Assembly: GCF_037081715.1 (NCBI RefSeq)
Contig: NZ_JAZDDH010000001.1
Coordinates: forward strand, 1,178,001-1,242,000
From: Halalkalicoccus sp. CG83
GTDB taxonomy: Archaea > Halobacteriota > Halobacteria > Halobacteriales > Halalkalicoccaceae
Length of the DNA: 64,000 nt
Reading direction: 5' to 3'
Shown here: piece by piece, positions 56,436 to 64,000 of the stretch
Layout: every line of letters begins with the position of its first letter
How positions within the stretch are numbered: the first letter of the stretch is position 1
The notes under the pieces: model-generated
What the model saw: the letters and a program-made list of their open reading frames with translations, nothing else
Database searches by the model: none
Told to the model about the DNA's origin: nothing
Made by a program: the position numbers and the translations under genes

Positions 56436-57569
56436 CTACACGGCTTCGGTACTGGCCCTCGACTCGAGCCGTCGAAGTGCTTCCGGTCGTCCGATCACGT
56501 GGATCGTCTCCCCCGCCGCGAGCGACCGCGTCGGCGCGGGGAGCGCCTCCAGATCGCCATCGGCCGTGCGGATCGCGGCGACCGTTGCTCCGATCGATCC
56601 GACGTCGCGTCCGACGAGCACGCTTCCGGCCTGCACGGTACTGATCCCGACCGTCTCGTCGGCTGTGCGAAGCAGCGTCGCGAACGTCCGGTCGGGGCGT
56701 CGGGCGGCCGAGCGCGTCACGATCCGGTACGGGCGCTCTCGATCGAGTCCGGCGTCGTCCTCCCTGACTGCAACGGTCGCCACGCCCTCCGTCACGCCGC
56801 GGAGCTCGCCCCTCGCGACGCGTTCGGGGGGGTCGTCGATCCAGAGCTCCACGGCGTCGCCCGGGCTCGCCTCCGGCGCCGGATCGGCCCGCAGCGCGAC
56901 CGCCACGTGTCCCGGCGGGAGCGTCGGCCCCACGCCCGCCGCCCGACGCCCGAGCGCCAGGTACTCGACGCGCCCGTCGGCGGAGAGGTCGACGTCAACG
57001 CGGCCGACGTCGTAGTCCTCCCGCAGCCGCGCGGCCAGACGCTCCTCGAGTTCGGCGACCGTCAGCCCGCGCGGGAAGAGCATGGTCGTGCCGGCGAGCG
57101 ACTCGCGGAGCTCCTCGCGGACGGGGTCGTAGCCCTCGACGTCGTTGATGGTCACGGGGAGTTCGAGGGCGATCACGCGTCCGACGGCGCGGACGAGCGG
57201 GCTTACATCTCCCTCGACCGAACGCGAACCCGCGAGCACGCTCGATTCGCGCGCGAGCCGATCGCCGAGGTACCGGCCACCCCCGGCGGCCACGCCGGCG
57301 ACGACGAACGTCGTGACGGTCACCAGCGCCGCGCTCGCGTCGAACGGGTCGGTCGCGGGGTCCAGGTACTGGCGCAGCGCGACGAGCGTGTTCAGCCACG
57401 CCGCGACCGCCGACAGCCCGATCAGGACCGCGAGCCGCCTCGGGATCCGATCGCGGGCGTACCACCGGTAGCCGACGGCCGCCCCCGCTGCGACCGCCCC
57501 CGAGAGCGCCGCAGGACCGAGAATCCGGGCCGCGTCCACGACGAGTTCGGCGAGCGCGACGTCGGTCAC
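56436..57569 (-). CDS. membrane protein with TrkA-C (RCK_C) domain, downstream member of a pair
   Basis: A 377-residue protein starting at GTG 57569. The N-terminus has three hydrophobic helices (about 15-38, 45-65, 78-103). A cytoplasmic part follows with IALELPVTINDVEGYDPVRE and a C-terminal RCK_C domain (VLVGRDVGSIGATVAAIRTA ... LAAGETIHVIGRPEALRRLE). RCK_C domains bind ligands and gate K+ transporters or channels. The start overlaps the stop of the upstream homologous gene (GTGA). The protein is probably a regulatory or transport subunit of a K+ system. Confidence 0.75.
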   Translation of the reverse strand: MTDVALAELVVDAARILGPAALSGAVAAGAAVGYRWYARDRIPRRLAVLIGLSAVAAWLNTLVALRQYLDPATDPFDASAALVTVTTFVVAGVAAGGGRYLGDRLARESSVLAGSRSVEGDVSPLVRAVGRVIALELPVTINDVEGYDPVREELRESLAGTTMLFPRGLTVAELEERLAARLREDYDVGRVDVDLSADGRVEYLALGRRAAGVGPTLPPGHVAVALRADPAPEASPGDAVELWIDDPPERVARGELRGVTEGVATVAVREDDAGLDRERPYRIVTRSAARRPDRTFATLLRTADETVGISTVQAGSVLVGRDVGSIGATVAAIRTADGDLEALPAPTRSLAAGETIHVIGRPEALRRLESRASTEAV

Positions 57570-58777
57570 GCAACCACCTCCTCGAACGTTCGAAGCGCCT
57601 TCACGGGTCCCGCGACCAGCAGTTCGTCGCCCGCCGCGAGCGCCACGTCGCCCCGAGGGGCGATCCGCCACCCGTCCGCATGGCGTACCCCGAGCAGGGC
57701 GACGCCGTGGCGCTCGCGTGTCTCCCGATCCTCGAGGGCCGTGCCGGCGAGCCCCGCGGAGCCGACCTGGAGCGACGCGAACCGGACGCCCGCCCGCCCG
57801 AGCAGCGCCACGAGGTCGAACTCCCGGCGCGTCCCTCGGGGGTACGCCGTCAGCCGCGGCTGGGTCGACTCGAGCACGTCCGCGACCGCGCCCGACGGAA
57901 CGGTGACCGTCACGCGGCCCTCGCCGCCGGCCGCGACCGCCGCACGCCGCTCAGGCTCCTCCTTTTCGGCCGTGTCGTCCGTCGCGTCCGACTCGCTCGC
58001 CTCCGCGTGTCCTTCCGTCCCCTCGGTCACGCTGAGCACCGTCGCCTCGACCGTTCGTTCGGGCAGCGAGATCCGCACTCGATCGCCGCGGGCGAGCCCC
58101 GTCGGGACGAGCGTCTCGATCGAGACGCCCCGTTTCCCCTCGGGGACGCGCCGCGAGAGCCCGCCGGGGGCGGGGGCGGCCGCGACCGTCGCCATCCCCT
58201 CGTCGTCGATCGAGACGGTGACGTCCGCGAGGTCGTACTCGCGGCGCAGGCGCGTCGCGAGCCGGCTCTCGAGCGCCGGAATCGGGAGGTCGGCCGGAAA
58301 CGTCCACGCGTCGGCCCGCAGTCGTCGCCGGACGTCGTCGGGGAGCGACGGGTAGCCCTCGACGTCGCCGATGGGTGCGCGGATCCGTACCCGGACCTGC
58401 CCGAACCGGCCGACGCGCTCGACGACGTCGCGCGGGAGGGTGTGATCGCGGAGCGTTCCGAGCGTCAGCCGTCGGGGAAACTCCGCGCCCATCTCATCGC
58501 CCTGATCGTGCGCCCAGAGACAGCCCATCATCACGACCAGCAGCGCGACGACGCTGACCCACGTCTCGGCGACGGCGGGATCGAGCAGTCCCATCAGCCC
58601 GCCGGAGATGCCCGCGAGCGCGGTCCCGAGGACGACCACCGCCAGCCCCGGCACGGTGACGCCGGTGACGTATCGAAAGGAGAAGCCGAGCGCCCACGAG
58701 ACGAGCGCCGGGAGCACGCCGGTCAGCACGCCGAGGTAGACGCCCAGAAGCAGTTGTACCGGCAGCGATTCGGCCAT
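57566..58777 (-). CDS. membrane protein with TrkA-C (RCK_C) domain, upstream member of a pair
   Basis: A 403-residue homologue of the next gene. It has three hydrophobic helices (LLLGVYLGVLTGVLPALVSWALGF, VTVPGLAVVVLGTALAGISG, VSVVALLVVMMGCLWAHD). A middle part has RVRIRAPIGDVEGYPSLPDD (matching IALELPVTINDVEGYD in the partner). The C-terminal RCK_C end reads ERHGVALLGVRHADGWRIAP ... LAAGDELLVAGPVKALRTFE. A low-complexity Ala/Glu/Asp insert lies at about 255-285. The two genes overlap and probably encode two subunits of one complex. Confidence 0.75.
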   Translation of the reverse strand: MAESLPVQLLLGVYLGVLTGVLPALVSWALGFSFRYVTGVTVPGLAVVVLGTALAGISGGLMGLLDPAVAETWVSVVALLVVMMGCLWAHDQGDEMGAEFPRRLTLGTLRDHTLPRDVVERVGRFGQVRVRIRAPIGDVEGYPSLPDDVRRRLRADAWTFPADLPIPALESRLATRLRREYDLADVTVSIDDEGMATVAAAPAPGGLSRRVPEGKRGVSIETLVPTGLARGDRVRISLPERTVEATVLSVTEGTEGHAEASESDATDDTAEKEEPERRAAVAAGGEGRVTVTVPSGAVADVLESTQPRLTAYPRGTRREFDLVALLGRAGVRFASLQVGSAGLAGTALEDRETRERHGVALLGVRHADGWRIAPRGDVALAAGDELLVAGPVKALRTFEEVVA

Positions 58778-58866
58778 GGGAACGGGTTTCGATCCTCACC
58801 TATAGCCGTACCGGCTCCGATTCGACCCCGGACGCCGTAGAACGGCCGCGTAGCGCGAGCGACGCG

Positions 58867-59982
58867 TCAGATCGTCGCGTTCGGCTTCGCGGTTCTCGTC
58901 GTGCGACGACCGGCGATCGAGAGGCGTTCGACGTCGCGTTCGAGCCGCCTCGCGTATCGGAGCCGGAGCCGACGGGCGGTCCGCGGCGAGACCTCCGAGC
59001 GGCCGTCGATCTCCGGGCCGATCGGCCGATACCGCGACGGGGTGAGCCCCATCCGCTCGAGGTAGCCGGTCACCTCGGGCGACTCCAGTCCCTGGGCCAT
59101 CGCCCGATCGACGTATCGCTCGAGCGTCTCGAACTCCGGCAGCGTGATGCCGTCGGCGCCGACGCCGATCTCCCCGTCGTCGATCGAGACCGGCGCCTCT
59201 CCCGTCGCTCGGACGATCGGCGTCATCTCCGAGACGAGCCGGAGGATCTCGCTGGGGAGCGCGGCGTCGGGCGAGCGCCACTCCACCGTCGGGAACGACT
59301 GTCGCAGTCGGACGGGCGTCCACACCGTATCGTCGGGCTCGAACAGCGTCTCGACCCGCTCCTCGGAGACGCCGCCCTCGGCCGCCAACCGTTTGAAGGC
59401 CTCGAACCGCCCGTCGAGCCATCGTTCGCGCTCCTCGACGCTCTCGGCGTACCCGCTGAGCTGGCCGTGCTCCGGGTGGTCCGCGTAGCAGGTCTTCCTG
59501 TAGACGTACGGACGGGCGCACGCGCCGACCCGCTCGCCCCGATAGTACGGCGAGCTGTTGAGCAGCGCGAACGCCGGATCGAGCGCCGTGAGCGCGTTCA
59601 CCTGTCCGACGGCGTTCTCCCGTTCGAAGTGGACGTGTGTCCCCGCACAGTGTTTCGCGTGGTCGAACGACTCGCCCAGCACCCGTCGCTGGATCTGCGT
59701 TCGCTCGTCGGACCGGTACTCGATCGCCTCGTCCGAGAGCGGCGTCCCGAGCGGGACGAGATGCTTACCTCGCGCCCGCGTTGCTCCGATGGTCGATCGT
59801 AGCCGCTCGACGAACTCGTTTCGGAGCTCCTCTACCGTCCGACAGGGCGTGGTCTTGATCTCGAAGAGGGGTTTGACGAACTCCCCTTCTACGTGTTCTG
59901 AGAGGTCGACGAGATCGCCGGCGGGCGTGAGTTTCCCCTCCCCGTCGACGACCCAGTACTCGACCTCGATGCTGGTTTTCAT
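58867..59982 (-). CDS. gshA: glutamate-cysteine ligase (gamma-glutamylcysteine synthetase), GCS2 family
   Basis: A 371-residue enzyme that makes gamma-glutamylcysteine, the main low-molecular-weight thiol of haloarchaea in place of glutathione. It has IEVEYWVVDGEGKLTP, FEIKTTPCRTVEELR, HLVPLGTPLS, the conserved HCAGTHVHFER, ALTALDPAFALLNSSPYYRGER and TVEWRSPDAALPSEILRLV, in the usual order for the family. Between K+ transport genes, it lies downstream of khtT (303 bp) and upstream of the RCK_C pair (89 bp), all on the minus strand. In bacteria KefC is gated by glutathione, so the placement may be meaningful. Confidence 0.9.
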   Translation of the reverse strand: MKTSIEVEYWVVDGEGKLTPAGDLVDLSEHVEGEFVKPLFEIKTTPCRTVEELRNEFVERLRSTIGATRARGKHLVPLGTPLSDEAIEYRSDERTQIQRRVLGESFDHAKHCAGTHVHFERENAVGQVNALTALDPAFALLNSSPYYRGERVGACARPYVYRKTCYADHPEHGQLSGYAESVEERERWLDGRFEAFKRLAAEGGVSEERVETLFEPDDTVWTPVRLRQSFPTVEWRSPDAALPSEILRLVSEMTPIVRATGEAPVSIDDGEIGVGADGITLPEFETLERYVDRAMAQGLESPEVTGYLERMGLTPSRYRPIGPEIDGRSEVSPRTARRLRLRYARRLERDVERLSIAGRRTTRTAKPNATI

Positions 59983-60285
59983 TGTGGTCAGTGTTTCGAA
60001 CGCACGTTGGTTCCCACACGGTCCACCGGGTCAGCCTCGGATGACTGACGTACCCATCGTTTGCCCCGATCGAGCCATCCCCCTTTGCCTTGCAGACGCA
60101 GGGTACTAAGAACCCCTTATGGATCCATTAGAACGGATTCGTGGCGAAAAACGGCGTTCAGTCCGGCGATTAGTGATCACCGAGGACGGCGTACGGATCG
60201 GTCGATGAGGGACGTGTTAGTCAGTAGCTAGACCGGTCGGACGTCCCTCTCACCGAACGGTCCTTCGGGGCGGCGGAAGTGTTGC
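59983..60285. other. 303-bp gap before gshA
   Basis: No gene is visible. It lies between the end of khtT and the start of gshA. The part at about 60102-60128 is A/T-rich (actaagaaccccttatgg). The rest shows no gene or clear repeat. It could carry the promoter of gshA and the leader of its mRNA. Confidence 0.4.
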
Positions 60286-60765
60286 TCAGCCGAGCAGCTC
60301 CTCGAATTCGGCCTGGTTCTCGCGGGTGCCGACGGTGACGAGGGTGTCCTCCTCCTGCATTCGGAAGTCCGCCTCCGGGCTCGCGATGCACTCCTCGCCA
60401 CGCTCGACGGCCATGACGGTGACGCCGGTTCGCTCACGGATGTTCGCCTCCTCGAGCGTCGCGTCGACGAACGGGTCGTCCGTTCCGAGGGTGTACCACT
60501 CGATGATGACGTCGTCGCCCAGTAGCGTCTCCGGGTTCTCGGTCCTGACGGGCTGGAAGTACGCTCCCTCGAGGATCGAGCCGACGACGCGTGACTCCTG
60601 GTCTGTGAGGTCGAGCAGTTCCTCGCTGTCGGCGTCGGGGCTCTCCCGGTAGAACAGTTCGCGCCGACCGCTGTTGTGGATGACGACCACCGCCACGCCG
60701 CCCTCCTGAAGGGTCACCTCGAACCGTTTGCCGACGCCGGGAAGGTCCGTTTCCGAGACGTCCAT
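60286..60765 (-). CDS. khtT: KhtT-like regulatory subunit of a K+/H+ antiporter (TrkA-C domain)
   Basis: A 159-residue cytoplasmic protein: MDVSETDLPGVGKRFEVTLQEGG at the start is typical of KhtT, followed by a middle region ending QESRVVGSILEGAYFQP and a C-terminal RCK_C domain (LEEANIRERTGVTVMAVER ... DTLVTVGTRENQAEFEELLG). In Bacillus KhtT binds to KhtU and controls K+ efflux. A cgtttaagcg box on the minus strand about 25 bp upstream indicates a leaderless start. It is divergent from khtU. Confidence 0.9.
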   Translation of the reverse strand: MDVSETDLPGVGKRFEVTLQEGGVAVVVIHNSGRRELFYRESPDADSEELLDLTDQESRVVGSILEGAYFQPVRTENPETLLGDDVIIEWYTLGTDDPFVDATLEEANIRERTGVTVMAVERGEECIASPEADFRMQEEDTLVTVGTRENQAEFEELLG

Positions 60766-60903
60766 ACCCCCCGTTTCGCCGTCCCACGCTTAAACGTTGA
60801 GCCCTCGTGATGGCTCGAGGATGGAAAGGCTATTCCCCCGCCTCTCACATCGGTCAGATATGCATCGCAGGCCCACCGAGCCTCGCCCGAGGAGCCGCCG
60901 GCC

Positions 60904-62118
60904 GTGGCCGTAGAGAACCACCTCCTCGACGTGGGGATCATGTTCGCCGCGGTCGCCGCCGCGGGCGTGCTGGCCGACCGGCTCGACCAGTCGGTCATCC
61001 CCTTCTACATCGTCATCGGCATGCTGCTCGGTCCGCACGTTCTCGGGGCGGCCGGCCTCCCGTTCGTCGAGGAGACCACGTTCGTCGAAGTGGGCGCGGA
61101 GCTCGGGATCGTCTTCCTCCTCTTCTTCCTCGGTCTGGAGTTCAACCTCGATCGGCTGATCGAGAACCGCGAACGCATCACCCACGCGGGCACGATCGAC
61201 CTCGGGATCAACTTCGGCGCGGGGCTCATCCTCGGCTACGTCGTCTTCGGCGCGCTCCTGCCGGCGCTGTTGATCGCCGGGATCGTCTACATCTCCTCAT
61301 CGGCGATCATCACCAAGTCGCTGATCGATCTGGGCTGGATCGCCAACCGCGAGAGCGATCCCATGCTGGGGACGCTCGTCTATGAGGACCTCTTCATCGC
61401 CGTCTACCTCGCGGTCGTCTCCGCGCTCGTCCTCGGCGGGGGCGACGTGATCGAGGCGGTCCGGTCGGTGGGGCTCGCGCTCGGGTTCATCCTCGTGCTC
61501 CTCCTGCTGGTCTCCTTCGGCACCGCCTGGTTCGAACGCGCGCTCCACACCCAGTCAAACGAGTTCTTCGTCCTCCGGACGATCGGGATCACCGTCCTCG
61601 TCGCCGGAGCGGCGCTGGCCGCCGGCGTCAGCGAGGCCGTCGCCGCCTTCTTCATCGGGATGGCGTTCAGCTCCACGGAGTACGTCGACGAGCTCGAACA
61701 CAACCTCGAGGCGATCCGCGACACCTTCGCCGCCGTCTTCTTCTTCTGGATCGGGCTGGTCACCGATCCGCTGCTGTTTCCGGCGGTCGCCGGCCTGGTC
61801 GTGCTCGCGGTGATCGTCACCACGCCCACGAAGCTCGCGAGCGGCTTCCTCGGCGGGCGGGTCTACGACCTCGACGAACGCCGTTCGATCCGCGTCGGAC
61901 TGGGGATGGTCACCCGCGGGGAGTTCTCGCTGATCATCGCGACCGTCGCCGCCGGCGGTGCGGGCGTGACGATCCCCGAGGCGACCGCGAGCACCATCCA
62001 GGCGTTCGCGGTGGGCTACGTCCTCGTGATGAGCATCCTCGGGACGACCCTGATGCGCTACTCCGGCGTGTTCGAGAAGCGCGTCGTCACCCGGCTGGTG
62101 GACGAGTCCGGGGCGTGA
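60904..62118 (+). CDS. khtU: KhtU-like K+/H+ antiporter (CPA2 family)
   Basis: A 404-residue protein with about 12-13 membrane helices of the CPA2 family, starting at GTG 60904. It has FYIVIGMLLGPHVLG, the family motif FLLFFLGLEFNLDRLIENR, VYISSSAIITKSLIDLGW and the AFFIGMAFSSTEYVDELEHNL segment. No cytoplasmic RCK domain is attached; this fits a partner supplied by KhtT next door. The two are divergently transcribed instead of cotranscribed. Confidence 0.9.
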   Translation: MAVENHLLDVGIMFAAVAAAGVLADRLDQSVIPFYIVIGMLLGPHVLGAAGLPFVEETTFVEVGAELGIVFLLFFLGLEFNLDRLIENRERITHAGTIDLGINFGAGLILGYVVFGALLPALLIAGIVYISSSAIITKSLIDLGWIANRESDPMLGTLVYEDLFIAVYLAVVSALVLGGGDVIEAVRSVGLALGFILVLLLLVSFGTAWFERALHTQSNEFFVLRTIGITVLVAGAALAAGVSEAVAAFFIGMAFSSTEYVDELEHNLEAIRDTFAAVFFFWIGLVTDPLLFPAVAGLVVLAVIVTTPTKLASGFLGGRVYDLDERRSIRVGLGMVTRGEFSLIIATVAAGGAGVTIPEATASTIQAFAVGYVLVMSILGTTLMRYSGVFEKRVVTRLVDESGA

Positions 62119-62148
62119 GCCACGGGTTCTCCCGCTCGAACACGAGGG

Positions 62149-62156
62149 TCTATAAC
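62149..62156 (+). promoter_or_regulatory. TATA box of the K+ channel gene
   Basis: The box tctataac lies 22-29 bp before ATG 62178, supporting that start and a leaderless mRNA. Confidence 0.6.
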
Positions 62157-62177
62157 GTCGAGCGAGCGAGAGTGGGT

Positions 62178-63347
62178 ATGGAGTGGGGCGAACGCTGGGG
62201 ATGGGTCGGCACGCGCCTGACGGTCGCGCTGACGGGGATCGTCGCCGTGCTCTCGATCGTCACCGGCATCGCCAACATCACCGCGACGGGGTTCATCGGG
62301 CCGCTCGCGGAGTTCATCCCGCCCGCGGTCCAGCGCACTGCCGGCTTCACCGGCGCGATGACCGGCTTCCTGATGCTGCTCTCGGCGTACGGGCTGCGGC
62401 GGGGGCTGGAGACGGCGTGGTGGTCGACGCTCGTGTTGCTGCCGCTGACGGCCGTTCAGGGGCTGGTCCAGTCGAGCCCGCTGTCGATTCCGCTGGTGGT
62501 CGTCTCGCTGCTGGCGATGCCGAACCTGCTCGCGAACCGGAGTCGCTTCGACCGCGAGGTCGAACTCACGAACACGCAGATCGCCGCGGGACTCGCGCTC
62601 GTGGGCGCACAGGCCTACGGCACGCTCGGGACCTACGCGCTGCGCGAGGAGTTCGGCGAGGTCGAGACGATCCTCGACGCCTTCTACTTCACGATCGTCA
62701 CCGCGAGCACCGTCGGCTACGGCGACGCGACGCCGCTGACCCAGGAGGCCCGGCTGTTCGGCATCTCCGTGCTGCTGGTCGGCACCGCGAGCTTCGCGGT
62801 CGCACTCGGTGCGCTTTTGAGCCCCCTCATCGAAGCCCGGTTCGCTGCGGCCCTCGGGAAGATGACCGAACGAGAACTCGAATCGCTCGAGGACCACGTG
62901 CTGGTGCTCGGCTACGGCGAACTCACCGAACCGATACTCGGGGAACTCGACGGGCGCGCGCCGTTCGTCGTGGTGACCGACTCCGAGAAGCGCGCCGACC
63001 GGCTCGCGGACCGCGACGTGCTCGTCCTCCGGGCGGACCCGAGCGACGAGGAGTCGATCGAGCGCGCCGGCCTCGATCGGGCGCGCGCGGTCGTCGTCGC
63101 GACCAACACCGACGCCGAGGACGCGCTGACGGTGCTCACCGTCCGCCAGCTCCGCCCCGATATCCGCATCGTCTCCGCGGCGACCGACCGCGAGAACGTC
63201 GTCAAGCTCAGGCGGGCGGGGGCGGACGCGGTGATCAGTCCGGCGACGATCGGCGGCCGTCTCATGGTCCAGTCCGCGCTCGGACGCGAGGACACCGAGG
63301 ACGTCGCCGACCGGCTGCTCGGTGATCGTGATCGGAGCCGGGATTAG
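62178..63347 (+). CDS. K+ channel with TrkA-N (RCK) domain
   Basis: A 389-residue protein. Four N-terminal helices (about 13-33, 55-72, 82-100, 103-120) are followed by a pore unit (TM about 133-153, pore helix, filter TVGYGD at 178-183, TM about 190-215). A cytoplasmic TrkA-N domain (about 225-340) begins HVLVLGYGELTEPIL and includes VVVTDSEKRADRLADRDV and VVVATNTDAEDALTVL. It conducts K+ and probably senses a nucleotide. The gene is next to khtU on the same strand, with its own promoter. Confidence 0.92.
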   Translation: MEWGERWGWVGTRLTVALTGIVAVLSIVTGIANITATGFIGPLAEFIPPAVQRTAGFTGAMTGFLMLLSAYGLRRGLETAWWSTLVLLPLTAVQGLVQSSPLSIPLVVVSLLAMPNLLANRSRFDREVELTNTQIAAGLALVGAQAYGTLGTYALREEFGEVETILDAFYFTIVTASTVGYGDATPLTQEARLFGISVLLVGTASFAVALGALLSPLIEARFAAALGKMTERELESLEDHVLVLGYGELTEPILGELDGRAPFVVVTDSEKRADRLADRDVLVLRADPSDEESIERAGLDRARAVVVATNTDAEDALTVLTVRQLRPDIRIVSAATDRENVVKLRRAGADAVISPATIGGRLMVQSALGREDTEDVADRLLGDRDRSRD

Positions 63348-64000
63348 AGCTCGGCGTAGTACTCGTCGAAGATCTCGAGGACGACCTTCAGCGCACCGAC
63401 GAGTATCGGGCCGATGAACAGCCCCATGAACCCGAGCAGGTAGACGCCGCCGATCACGCCGACGATGATGATGCTCGGGTTGAGCTCAGCGTGACGATCG
63501 ACGAGAATCGGTCGGAGGAAGTCGTCGGTGGCGCTCACCACGACCAGCCCCCAGATGGCCAGCGCGACCCCCGCGACCATCTGGCCGTTCGTGACGAGGT
63601 AGATCGCTGCGGGCCCCCAGATCAGGATGGAGCCGACGACCGGAATCAGCGACAGGACGATCATGATGAACGTCCAAAAAACGGCGTTGGGAATGCCGGT
63701 GACGATCAGGCCGAGCCCCGCGATGCCCCCCTGTACGATCGCGACAAGCACGTGGCCGAGTAGCACCGCCCACGTGATGTCGTTGAGGCTCGTATAGAGG
63801 TCGTCCTGGACCGTCGCCGGCAGCGGCGTGACGTTCCGAATCCACGCGTAGAGCTTCTCGCCGTCCTTCAGCAGGAAGAAGACGAGAAAGACCATGAGAC
63901 CGAGCCCCACGAGCAGGTGGGTGATCGTCGAGAACACGCCGGGCGCGCTCGAGGCGACGGTCTCGGCGGCCCCGCTCGCATAGGAGCTCAGCCGGGAGGC
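63344..64000 (-). CDS. AI-2E family transporter (PerM-like), C-terminal part
   Basis: The start is beyond the window; about 218 codons remain. Membrane helices include LVGLGLMVFLVFFLLKDGE, and the family's signature region AVLLGHVLVAIVQGGIAGLG, FWTFIMIVLSLIPVVGSILIW, GLVVVSATDDFLRPILVDRH and LLGFMGLFIGPILVGALKVV is complete. Members export small molecules or Na+ in bacteria; the archaeal role is not known. The stop overlaps the stop of the K+ channel gene on the other strand by 4 bp. Confidence 0.88.
   Translation of the reverse strand, partial: ASRLSSYASGAAETVASSAPGVFSTITHLLVGLGLMVFLVFFLLKDGEKLYAWIRNVTPLPATVQDDLYTSLNDITWAVLLGHVLVAIVQGGIAGLGLIVTGIPNAVFWTFIMIVLSLIPVVGSILIWGPAAIYLVTNGQMVAGVALAIWGLVVVSATDDFLRPILVDRHAELNPSIIIVGVIGGVYLLGFMGLFIGPILVGALKVVLEIFDEYYAEL

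Overview
The window comes from the chromosome of a halophilic archaeon (class Halobacteria). The DNA is GC-rich and the predicted proteins are strongly acidic. Many start codons lie about 25 bases downstream of an A/T-rich TATA-like box with almost no leader, the usual haloarchaeal arrangement. The gene set is archaeal: DnaG-type primase, GatD, a split GMP synthetase, CTP synthase, a SAMP/MoaD-like modifier, GshA for gamma-glutamylcysteine, and many families confined to haloarchaea. I cannot name the genus. I saw no rRNA, tRNA, CRISPR array or insertion sequence.

Region 1-5.8 kb: the end of a cis-prenyltransferase (uppS), a three-gene operon (AhpD-like protein, SAM methyltransferase, secreted cupin), a second cis-prenyltransferase-like protein without the catalytic Asp loop, a DUF92 membrane protein and dnaG. 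Region 5.8-15.9 kb: mixed metabolism (class V aminotransferase, homoserine kinase, FAD oxidoreductase, aldo/keto reductase, molybdopterin oxidoreductase), two decayed fragments and several haloarchaeal conserved hypotheticals. Region 15.9-22.6 kb: carB and carA face each other instead of forming an operon. Between them are a shrunken duplicate of the carB 3' end, an amphi-Trp gene and a glycerophosphodiesterase gene; a divergent Lrp-type regulator sits upstream of carA.

Region 22.6-34.8 kb: PHP phosphoesterase, lipid kinase, idi, MBL hydrolase, zinc/quinone oxidoreductase, MoaB with a His/Asp-rich tail, cold-shock protein, the overlapping pyrG-guaAb-small protein operon, an enoyl-reductase-like protein, a methyltransferase and a DUF418 protein. 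Region 34.8-43.5 kb is the most unusual: a PspA/IM30 homologue followed by five paralogous four-helix membrane proteins of no family I can name, interleaved with an HPP-family protein and a universal stress protein.

Region 43.5-50.7 kb: an FxLYD lipoprotein, a GCS2-family ligase-like protein, an overlapping gene pair resembling the DgcA/DgcN D-glutamate catabolic pair, a gshA-like pseudogene broken by one in-frame TAG, and a Vms1-type release-factor-like protein. Region 50.7-56.4 kb: DUF1405 and HTH proteins, YihY, gatD, a GNAT protein, a SAMP1-like modifier with residues after its Gly-Gly, and a tiny winged-helix protein. Region 56.4-64 kb is a K+/H+ transport cluster: two RCK_C membrane proteins, KhtT- and KhtU-like proteins, a two-pore-helix K+ channel with a TrkA-N domain, and the start of an AI-2E family gene. 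An intact gshA lies in the middle, which suggests a link between the low-molecular-weight thiol and K+ efflux.
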